Origin: Chloroflexota bacterium | Lineage (GTDB): Bacteria; Chloroflexota; Dehalococcoidia; JACQTR01 | DNA: 11,389 nucleotides | Reading direction: 5' to 3' | Assembly: GCA_016210705.1 (NCBI GenBank) | Contig: JACQTR010000158.1 | Span: 1 to 11,389 of the forward strand | Shown here: positions 5,951 through 11,389 of the stretch, piece after piece | Position numbering within the stretch: the first letter of the stretch is position 1 | Layout: each line of letters opens with the position of its first letter | Position numbers and translations under genes: made by a program | The notes under the pieces: generated by a model | The model's input: only the letters and a program-made list of their open reading frames with translations | Told to the model about the DNA's origin: nothing | Database searches by the model: none

Positions 5951-7231
5951 CTAGGCCGATTGCTCTTCCAGCCTCCGGTAAGCCACTGCCTCGCCGCTTT
6001 GGTCGAAGAGAAGAGGCGGCTCCCTATTCAAAATAGCTGCAGCGTTGATGACGCACTTCTTGATATCGCTACGGGAGGGAATTTCGTACATAACATCGAG
6101 GAGGGTTCCCTCAATGATGGCGCGGAGGCCGCGGGCTCCCGTTTTGTGACGTAGAGCTTCCTCGGCTGCCGCATCGAGGGCGTCTGGGGTAAAGACCAAC
6201 TCCACCTTATCCAAAGCAAAAAAGCGCTGGTATTGCTTGACGATGGCGTTTTTAGGCTCCGTTAGGATCCGCACCAGGGCTTCCTGATCCAAAGCATCCA
6301 AACTCACCACCACAGGCAAACGGCCTACAAACTCGGGGATAAGGCCAAACTCCAAAAGATCGTCAGGGACCACATGACGAAGTAATGCGCTGGCAGAGGA
6401 AAGATCTTTGTCTCTGTACTCCGCTTTAAAGCCCATGGACTTCTTATGCTTACTTATGCGGCGCTCCACAATTTGAGCCAACCCATCAAAGGCACCGCCA
6501 CATATGAATAGAATATTGCTAGTGTGGATTTGAATGAAATCCTGATGGGGATGCTTCCGCCCCCCCTGGGGCGGGACGTTGGCTACCGAACCCTCTATGA
6601 TCTTGAGAAGAGCTTGCTGCACCCCCTCTCCCGAGACATCCCTAGTAATGGAAGGATTAGCCCCCTTCCGCGCTATCTTATCGATCTCGTCAATATAAAT
6701 TATGCCCCGCTCGGCACGAGCTAGGTCATAGTTGGCAGCCTGAATAAGGCGAAGGAGGATATTCTCCACGTCTTCGCCTACATAGCCAGCCTCAGTTAAG
6801 GCAGTGGCATCGGAGATACTAAAGGGCACATCCAGAATCTTAGCCAGGGTTTGTGCCAAGAGGGTCTTGCCACAGCCAGTCGGCCCCACCAAGAGGATGT
6901 TTGTCTTTTCCAACTCCACCTCTCCTCGAGAGGCATGTCCTATGCGTTTGTAATGATTATACACGGCGACACTAAGGACCTTTTTGGCCCGCTCCTGGCC
7001 GATAACGTACTCGCTTAACTGCTCGTAAATACGCTTAGGGGTTAAAGGTCTAGAGGTAGCTTTGGGCTTAGGGTGGGTAGCCTCTTCCTCCAGGATCTCT
7101 TGGCACAATTCAACGCACTCATCGCAGATGTAAACAGCCCCTGGGCCAGCAATGAGACGCCTCACCTGATCCTGATCCTTGCCGCAAAAAGAACAATGAT
7201 ATGGAACTCGGCTACCCTTAGTGTTAGCCAT
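5951..7231 (-). CDS. clpX: ATP-dependent Clp protease ATP-binding subunit ClpX
   Basis: This 426-residue AAA+ unfoldase recognises tagged proteins and threads them into the ClpP chamber. The N-terminal zinc-binding domain has Cys13, Cys16, Cys36 and Cys39. The ATPase domain has Walker A GPTGCGKT (116-123), the GYVG pore loop (149-152), Walker B IIYIDEID (177-184), the RKH loop (225-227), an arginine-finger segment EFVGRLP (Arg304) and the sensor-2 motif GARGLR (Arg370). The ClpP-docking loop, IGF in most species, reads MGF (266-268). Length matches the family. The ATG at 7231 has a strong AAGGGGGG site upstream. It lies 37 bp downstream of clpP and is probably transcribed with tig and clpP. 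No hairpin with a T-run is evident after the stop, where only 7 bp separate it from the convergent kinase gene. Confidence 0.98.
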   Translation of the reverse strand: MANTKGSRVPYHCSFCGKDQDQVRRLIAGPGAVYICDECVELCQEILEEEATHPKPKATSRPLTPKRIYEQLSEYVIGQERAKKVLSVAVYNHYKRIGHASRGEVELEKTNILLVGPTGCGKTLLAQTLAKILDVPFSISDATALTEAGYVGEDVENILLRLIQAANYDLARAERGIIYIDEIDKIARKGANPSITRDVSGEGVQQALLKIIEGSVANVPPQGGRKHPHQDFIQIHTSNILFICGGAFDGLAQIVERRISKHKKSMGFKAEYRDKDLSSASALLRHVVPDDLLEFGLIPEFVGRLPVVVSLDALDQEALVRILTEPKNAIVKQYQRFFALDKVELVFTPDALDAAAEEALRHKTGARGLRAIIEGTLLDVMYEIPSRSDIKKCVINAAAILNREPPLLFDQSGEAVAYRRLEEQSA

Positions 7232-7268
7232 AATAACCCCCCTTATTCTAAATCAGCGCGATATGCCC

Positions 7269-7886
7269 TCACGAATCCATCCCCACCATTTCGGGCCTAG
7301 TGAGGATCTCATCTATTACCCCATACTCTAATGCCTGCTCAGCGCTAAGATAAAAGTCACGGTCGGTATCCCGAGCGATTCTTTCCAAAGGCTGATTGGT
7401 ATGCTTAGCCAAAATGGCGCGCAACTTCTCCTGCATACGAAGAATCTCTCGGGCAGCGATTTCGATATCCGTAGCCTGGCCCTGAGCACCACCCATAGGT
7501 TGATGCATATGAATAGTGGCGTTAGGCAAGGCATAACGCTTGCCCTTTGTCCCAGCGCAAAGGAGGACGGTGCCCATGCTGGCCGCCAAACCCACACAAA
7601 TAGTTGAGACATCAGGCCTAACAAGCTGCATGGTATCATATATGGCTAAACCAGCGCTAATGATGCCCCCTGGACAATGAATGTAAAGGCTGATGTCCTT
7701 ATCAGGGTCCTCTCGCTCCAAATAGAGGAGCTGTGCGATGACCAAATTAGCCACCACATCGTTAATGGGACTGCCCAAAAAAACTATGCGCTCCCTTAGC
7801 AACAGTGAGTATATGTCGAAGGCCCGCTCTCCTCGCGTGCCCGTTTCTATCACCATGGGGATAATATTCTGTATTCTATTATTCAT
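7269..7886 (-). CDS. clpP: ATP-dependent Clp protease proteolytic subunit ClpP
   Basis: This serine protease subunit assembles into the double-heptamer chamber that degrades substrates fed by ClpX. Taken from the ATG at 7886 it has 205 residues, close to the E. coli length. The catalytic triad is Ser103 (LAASMGTVLL), His128 (IHMHQPMGG) and Asp177 (DTDRDF). The N-terminal IPMVIET and GERAFDIYSLLLRERIVFLG segments are typical. The oxyanion-side motif, usually I-N-S-P-G-G, reads I-H-C-P-G-G (69-74). An in-frame ATG also exists at 7901, but AGGAAGGG lies between the two ATGs at the correct distance from 7886, and homologues begin near this residue. The start overlaps the last 8 bases of tig, which implies translational coupling. 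Confidence 0.96.
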   Translation of the reverse strand: MNNRIQNIIPMVIETGTRGERAFDIYSLLLRERIVFLGSPINDVVANLVIAQLLYLEREDPDKDISLYIHCPGGIISAGLAIYDTMQLVRPDVSTICVGLAASMGTVLLCAGTKGKRYALPNATIHMHQPMGGAQGQATDIEIAAREILRMQEKLRAILAKHTNQPLERIARDTDRDFYLSAEQALEYGVIDEILTRPEMVGMDS

Positions 7887-9204
7887 CTGTCCCTTCCTCA
7901 TACTTATTTTCTACCTGGTCAGCCTCTTCTTGCCCGGAAGCTATTTCCGTCAACCGCTGCAAGGTCTTCCTGGTAAAGAGCATCCGCTCCAAGGAACGGC
8001 GCCCTGACGGTGAGCTGAAAAGGCGACGTATCTGGGCCGCGCCTTCACCACCCCCAGAGCTCATACGCTCGATTTCTTGGTCCACCTCTTGTGGACTAAC
8101 CTCGATCTTCTCCAACTCAGCCACCCTATCCAAAACCAGGGCTCGCTGCACCCGTTGCACAGCCAAGGGTCTGAGCTCGGCCTTCAACTCCTCCTCCGTT
8201 TTCTTCAGCGTCTCCACATAGTCCTCTACTCGAGTCTGACCCCTACCCAGATGCTCCCTTTGCTCAGCTATGAGCCGGCCTACTTCCTCATCTATTAATA
8301 CGGTAGGCAACTCCATCTGTGCCCCTGCCACCACCGTCTCCACCATCTCATCTTCATAACGCCTTTGGGCTTCCTGTGCGGCCCGAGCTTTCAGATCGGC
8401 CGTCACTTTTTGGCGCAGGGCCTCCAAGCTATCAAAGTCACCGATGGCTTTAGCCAGCTCGTCATCCAAAGGCAGCAACTGCTTCTCTTTAACCTCTATT
8501 ACCTTTACTCGAAACTCAAAAGTCTTTCCTGCCAACTGGGTCATGGAGTGATTGGGAGGAAAAGAGAGTGTAAATTTCTTCTCTTGTCCCCTTTCCAACC
8601 CCACCACTTCTTCAGCAAATCCAGGTACCGGATAGGGCCAGCCCGCAAGAGGCTGATAGTCCTGATTCTTATCGTTTATCACAGCTCTGCCATCGGCCCT
8701 ACCCACCACCTCCATGGTGAGACGATCGCCAAATTGCACAGCCCGCTCTATTGGAACCCATGGAGATTGACTATGCCGTATCTGTTCTAAAGCAGCCTCA
8801 ACTTCCTCCTCTTTCGCCTCCACCTCCGGAGGCCTCATCCGCAACTCCTTATAGTTCCCCAGCTCGACGGCAGGTCGTACCACTACAGTAGCTCGGATCA
8901 GTAAGGGATCCCTCTGCGGGAGCTCAATATTGGGCTGGGCGATGGGCTCGATGCCCTGCTCCTGAAGGGCCTCCTTATACATCTCCGGCACCAGCTGCTG
9001 GATGGCCTCATCCCAAAGGGCATCTTTCCCCAAAAAGCGCTCCAGGGTGGGCCGAGGTACCTTACCGCGGCGAAATCCGGGTATCGCGGTCCGACCAGCC
9101 AACCGCCGATAAGCCCTTTCCAATGAGGCCTCCACCTGCTGTGGATCGACCTCAATATTTAAAATCACCTGGCTATCGGCTAGCCTCTCAGCGGTTACCT
9201 TCAC
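7879..9204 (-). CDS. tig: Trigger factor (ribosome-associated chaperone and prolyl isomerase)
   Basis: This 441-residue chaperone binds the ribosome near the exit tunnel and shields nascent chains. The N-terminal ribosome-binding domain carries the signature IPGFRRGKVP (41-50). An FKBP-type prolyl isomerase domain spans about 155-240 (starting FGDRLTMEV, with GWPYPVPGFAEEVVGL). The C-terminal helical chaperone domain follows (from about 245, with the L-P-L-D-D-E-L-A linker) and ends in an acidic, low-complexity tail. The start is GTG at 9204, supported by AGGAG 7 bases upstream and by the exact family N-terminus (K-V-T-x-E). The order tig-clpP-clpX is a widespread bacterial operon linking folding with proteolysis. 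Its stop codon overlaps the clpP start. Confidence 0.97.
   Translation of the reverse strand: MKVTAERLADSQVILNIEVDPQQVEASLERAYRRLAGRTAIPGFRRGKVPRPTLERFLGKDALWDEAIQQLVPEMYKEALQEQGIEPIAQPNIELPQRDPLLIRATVVVRPAVELGNYKELRMRPPEVEAKEEEVEAALEQIRHSQSPWVPIERAVQFGDRLTMEVVGRADGRAVINDKNQDYQPLAGWPYPVPGFAEEVVGLERGQEKKFTLSFPPNHSMTQLAGKTFEFRVKVIEVKEKQLLPLDDELAKAIGDFDSLEALRQKVTADLKARAAQEAQRRYEDEMVETVVAGAQMELPTVLIDEEVGRLIAEQREHLGRGQTRVEDYVETLKKTEEELKAELRPLAVQRVQRALVLDRVAELEKIEVSPQEVDQEIERMSSGGGEGAAQIRRLFSSPSGRRSLERMLFTRKTLQRLTEIASGQEEADQVENKYEEGTDE
7891..7898 (-). promoter_or_regulatory. Ribosome binding site that fixes the clpP start
   Basis: On the minus strand AGGAAGGG ends 4 bases before the ATG at 7886 and lies inside the final codons of tig. 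It sits downstream of the alternative ATG at 7901, so it can only serve the shorter ClpP. It also places clpP initiation under the ribosomes finishing trigger factor. Confidence 0.7.
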
Positions 9205-9224
9205 TTTACGACTCCTAGATTGAT

Positions 9225-9253
9225 ATTATACAAAAAAAGACCGCCAACGGGAA
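9225..9253 (-). promoter_or_regulatory. Probable promoter of the tig-clpP-clpX operon
   Basis: A perfect TATAAT occurs on the minus strand at 9230-9225. Seventeen bases upstream, TTCCCG (9253-9248) is a poor -35 match (3 of 6), so the call rests on the -10 box and on position. The predicted transcription start near 9218 would give a leader of only about 14 bases, just containing the AGGAG site (9216-9212). The promoter lies against the terminator-like T-run of the upstream operon. Confidence 0.42.
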
Positions 9254-9267
9254 GGGGAACCCGTCTT
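9232..9267 (-). terminator. Possible Rho-independent terminator of the ABC transporter operon
   Basis: Directly after the permease stop, the minus strand can pair AAGAC (9267-9263) with GTCTT (9241-9237) and GGG (9262-9260) with CCC (9251-9249). The loop is TTCCCCTT, with a 7-base bulge on the 3' side. A run of seven T (9238-9232) follows and partly takes part in the stem. A competing 5-bp stem, ACGGG/CCCGT, is more compact but lies 8 bases from the T-run. The structure is imperfect, but its position at the end of an operon is right. Confidence 0.4.
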
Positions 9268-10232
9268 CACCGGACGCGAGGGTTCAAGGCGTCGTTTAGT
9301 CCATCCCCCAAAAGATTAAAGGCAAAAATGACCAGAGCAACCACCATCACCGGTTCTATGAGGAGATGAGGATGAATTCGCAGCGTCACTACCCCCCCAT
9401 TTTCAAAGATCATCCTCCCCCAACTAGGGTTAGGTGGTTGGATACCGATACCCAACCAACTAAGCACCACCTCTGAGGTCACCGCCGATCCCATGGCCAT
9501 GGATATCGTCACAATCACCGGGCTTATGGCGCTGGGTAGGATATGGACGAATAGAATCCTCCACGAAGAAGCCCCCAAAGCCTGAGCCGCCTCCACAAAG
9601 GGCCGCTCTTTAATAGATAAAATTTGGCCCCGTACCAAACGGGCCATCCCCACCCAGCCAACTAAGGCCAGAGTACCAAATACCACCAAGTAGTCCACTG
9701 CCCCAGATTCCACCAACCCCGAAATACCAGCCCTTGTCTCTACCCTTGTCAAGAATTCCGTGACCCGCGGTTTTACCGTAGCCGCGATAATGATAACCAG
9801 AAGCAGGCTAGGGAAGGCCAGGAATATGTCACCAACTCGCATAATGATAGTATCCACCCAGCGCCCCATATAGCCTGCTACCGAGCCCAAGAAAATCCCC
9901 AAAAAGAGGCTACCTGTAGCCACAGCAGCGATAGAAACGATAGCCGCAGTACGGGCTCCCCAAATAAGCCGACTCAACATATCCCGCCCCAGACGGTCGG
10001 TGCCCAGTGGATATCGCCAACTAGGACTATGAAAAACTACTTCAAGATTTTGTTCGTTGTAGCCGTGGGGAGCTAGCCAAGGGGCAAAGGCACCACCAAG
10101 GTAGACGATCACCAAAAAAGCTAGGGACAACATGGCCACCCTCTTGCGCCGCAAACGACGCCAACTCTGAAGCCAGAGGCTTTGCCCCCGCTCCTCCCTC
10201 TCCAACAAAGTCGCCTCAGCTACCAAACACAC
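9267..10232 (-). CDS. Dipeptide/oligopeptide-type ABC transporter permease (DppC/OppC family)
   Basis: This inner-membrane permease of a family 5 solute ABC importer has about 321 residues. The layout is a charged cytoplasmic N-terminus, one hydrophobic helix (about 33-53), the family signature GTDRLGRD (77-84), then about five more membrane segments. The EAA loop that docks the ATPase is at about 214-233 (EAAQALGASSW...HILP). Residues about 153-178 form a longer-than-usual loop between membrane segments. The GTG at 10232 gives the longest frame, but the AAAGGG site (10239-10234) nearly touches it. A TTG at 10226, in frame and 7 bases from that site, may be the true start and would remove two residues. 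It starts 10 bp after the DppB-like gene. Related systems import di- and oligopeptides, nickel or sugars, and the substrate cannot be told. No ATPase gene follows, so the ATPases must be elsewhere. Confidence 0.93.
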   Translation of the reverse strand: MCLVAEATLLEREERGQSLWLQSWRRLRRKRVAMLSLAFLVIVYLGGAFAPWLAPHGYNEQNLEVVFHSPSWRYPLGTDRLGRDMLSRLIWGARTAAIVSIAAVATGSLFLGIFLGSVAGYMGRWVDTIIMRVGDIFLAFPSLLLVIIIAATVKPRVTEFLTRVETRAGISGLVESGAVDYLVVFGTLALVGWVGMARLVRGQILSIKERPFVEAAQALGASSWRILFVHILPSAISPVIVTISMAMGSAVTSEVVLSWLGIGIQPPNPSWGRMIFENGGVVTLRIHPHLLIEPVMVVALVIFAFNLLGDGLNDALNPRVR

Positions 10233-10233
10233 A

Positions 10234-10239
10234 CCCTTT
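10234..10239 (-). promoter_or_regulatory. Ribosome binding site of the DppC-like gene, bearing on its start
   Basis: On the minus strand AAAGGG is followed by a GTGTG repeat and then TTTG. Spacing to the GTG at 10232 is 1 base, too close for normal initiation. Spacing to the in-frame TTG at 10226 is 7 bases, which is normal. This favours the TTG start, though neither is proven. Confidence 0.45.
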
Positions 10240-10242
10240 CTT

Positions 10243-11172
10243 TTAACGATAGCGAATTCGGGGGTCTAGGAAGGTGTAGCCTACGTCTACAAAAATGTTG
10301 GCCAGTATGAAAGCCACAGCCACTATAAGGGTCAGGGCCATAATAACGGGATAGTCCCGAGCAAAGATAGACTCCACTCCCAAACGCCCGATGCCTGGGA
10401 TGCCAAACAACGTCTCGGTGATAAAAGCCCCCTCCACCAAGCCACCCAAAGAAAGGCCCACCAGGGTAAAAATGGGGAGCAGGGCATTGCGACCAATATG
10501 CCGGCTGAGAATGGTTCGCTGCAAAAGGCCTTTAGCCCGAGCGGTACGCACGTAGTCCTGACCGACGACATCCAAGGTGCTAGCCCGCATCTGACGCGTC
10601 CACACAGCTACCCCTGGAAGGCCCAAAACCAGCGCCGGCATGATGATATGGGTATCAAAAATCCCACCCCAACCAGCGGCTGGCAACAATTTGAGCGCAA
10701 GAGATAGAGCCAGGATAACAAAGGGAGCCGTAAGAAAAACAGGCAGAGAGTAAAAAATAAGAGAGAAACTTACCAAGGCGGTATCCAGCCAAGTACCCTG
10801 TTTCAGGGCCGCCATTAGCCCCATAGGGATGCCAATGGCTAGAGAAAGAAACAAGGCCACCAAATCCAGTTGGGCGGAAACCCCGATTTTGCGAGCGATG
10901 AGACTACCTACCGGCTCGCCTCGGTACTGAAAGCTCTCTCCCAGATCCCCATGTAGTGCCTTACCTATATAATCAACGTACTGACGCCAAAAAGGCCGGT
11001 CTAAGCCCCGTTCGTGGCGTATACGTGCCACCACATCGGGGTTAGTGTGACGGCCTAAAAGTACCTCCACGGGGTCGCCCGGCCCGTACTGGCCCAGGGT
11101 GAAAGTAACCAGAGAAACGGCTAAGAGAACTACAGGGGCCCACAGAAGACGACGTACAATGTAAGACAGCAT
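10243..11172 (-). CDS. Dipeptide/oligopeptide-type ABC transporter permease (DppB/OppB family)
   Basis: This is the second inner-membrane permease of the same importer, 309 residues and typical for DppB. It begins MLSYIVRRLLWAPVVLL, a membrane helix whose short cytoplasmic start is characteristic. It continues with GPGDPVEVLLG (30-40), RHERGLDRPFWRQY (52-65) and HGDLGESFQYR (74-84), all family hallmarks of the extracytoplasmic region. About five further membrane segments follow. The EAA-type loop is at about 210-232 (RTARAKGLLQRTIL...NALLP), and TETLFGIPGIGRL (252-264) is another conserved stretch. The ATG at 11172 has a modest GGGTGAT site. The substrate-binding protein gene ends 39 bp upstream and the DppC-like gene starts 10 bp downstream, giving a binding protein-permease-permease operon. 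Confidence 0.95.
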   Translation of the reverse strand: MLSYIVRRLLWAPVVLLAVSLVTFTLGQYGPGDPVEVLLGRHTNPDVVARIRHERGLDRPFWRQYVDYIGKALHGDLGESFQYRGEPVGSLIARKIGVSAQLDLVALFLSLAIGIPMGLMAALKQGTWLDTALVSFSLIFYSLPVFLTAPFVILALSLALKLLPAAGWGGIFDTHIIMPALVLGLPGVAVWTRQMRASTLDVVGQDYVRTARAKGLLQRTILSRHIGRNALLPIFTLVGLSLGGLVEGAFITETLFGIPGIGRLGVESIFARDYPVIMALTLIVAVAFILANIFVDVGYTFLDPRIRYR

Positions 11173-11211
11173 ATCACCCAGACCCTAGAAAAACCAAAGA
11201 AAGCCCCCTCA

Positions 11212-11389
11212 CTAGCGCTGAATGGAAACATCCTGCAAGATTGGAATTACCAAGGGAGCCGGGGCATAGCCCTTTATGTAAGGCTTGACCAGGATATAGG
11301 TTTTGGTATGCCATAAGGGCAGCCAAGCGGCATCGTTGACTATGATTTGCTCCGCTTGCTGGTAAAGTTGGATACGAGCGTTCTGATCC
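11212..11389 (-). CDS. ABC transporter substrate-binding protein, family 5, C-terminal fragment
   Basis: The minus strand has an open frame of 58 codons ending in TAG at 11214-11212; the N-terminal part is outside the window. The visible residues include IQLYQQAEQIIVNDAAWLPL, then WHTKTYILVKPYIKGY and a short beta strand. This is the classic C-terminus of extracytoplasmic family 5 binding proteins (DppA/OppA/NikA type): an R-x-x-L-Y-x-x-A-x-x-I-V-x-D-A-P-W-x-P-L helix and strand, followed by K-x-Y-V-K-G-Y. The position upstream of two matching permeases confirms the assignment. Ligand specificity cannot be inferred from this end of the protein. Confidence 0.9.
   Translation of the reverse strand, partial: DQNARIQLYQQAEQIIVNDAAWLPLWHTKTYILVKPYIKGYAPAPLVIPILQDVSIQR

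Noticed and set aside
8365..8790. Open frame of 141 codons on the plus strand inside tig
   Set aside because: It lies opposite a clear trigger factor gene and shows no domain or ribosome binding site.

Overview
The window is an ordinary-looking bacterial chromosome segment of moderate GC (judged by eye, not counted). It is densely packed, with a standard genetic code, ATG/GTG/TTG starts and mostly purine-rich ribosome binding sites. I see no RNA gene, insertion sequence, phage gene or CRISPR array. The gene set suggests an uncultured, probably anaerobic bacterium: tig-clpP-clpX, xseA-xseB, a TusA/DsrE2 pair, an archaeal-looking HAD protein and a dipeptide-type ABC importer. Chloroflexota (Dehalococcoidia-like) is my best guess. 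It rests on remembered protein resemblance and is inference only.

Layout. Bases 1-93 hold the first 31 codons of a leftward DsrE-family protein. A 177-bp divergent intergenic region (94-270) carries a good sigma70-like promoter pointing right. From 271 to 5943 eight genes run rightward: xseA, xseB (both exonuclease VII subunits), a TusA-family sulfur carrier, a DsrE2-like protein, a PHP-domain phosphoesterase, a PurN-like formyltransferase, a HAD-type phosphatase and a PfkB-family kinase. The last four are tightly coupled: 8-bp overlap, 4-bp ATGA overlap and 1-bp gap. Only 7 bp separate this cluster from the convergent gene clpX.

From 11389 back to 5951 everything runs leftward. First comes an ABC importer operon: the C-terminus of a family 5 substrate-binding protein, then the DppB-like and DppC-like permeases. 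A 62-bp gap follows, holding a probable terminator and a TATAAT-type promoter. Then comes the protein quality-control operon tig-clpP-clpX.

How the genes relate. XseA and XseB form one nuclease. Trigger factor, ClpP and ClpX form the classic nascent-chain folding and proteolysis module. The three ABC genes form one importer. TusA and DsrE2, with the divergent DsrE protein, suggest persulfide transfer. The PHP / formyltransferase / HAD / PfkB cluster is the least explained part. It pairs a folate-type formyltransferase fold that lacks the usual glycinamide-ribonucleotide loop with two predicted phosphate-removing enzymes and one sugar or nucleoside kinase, so it may encode a small uncharacterised metabolic route.
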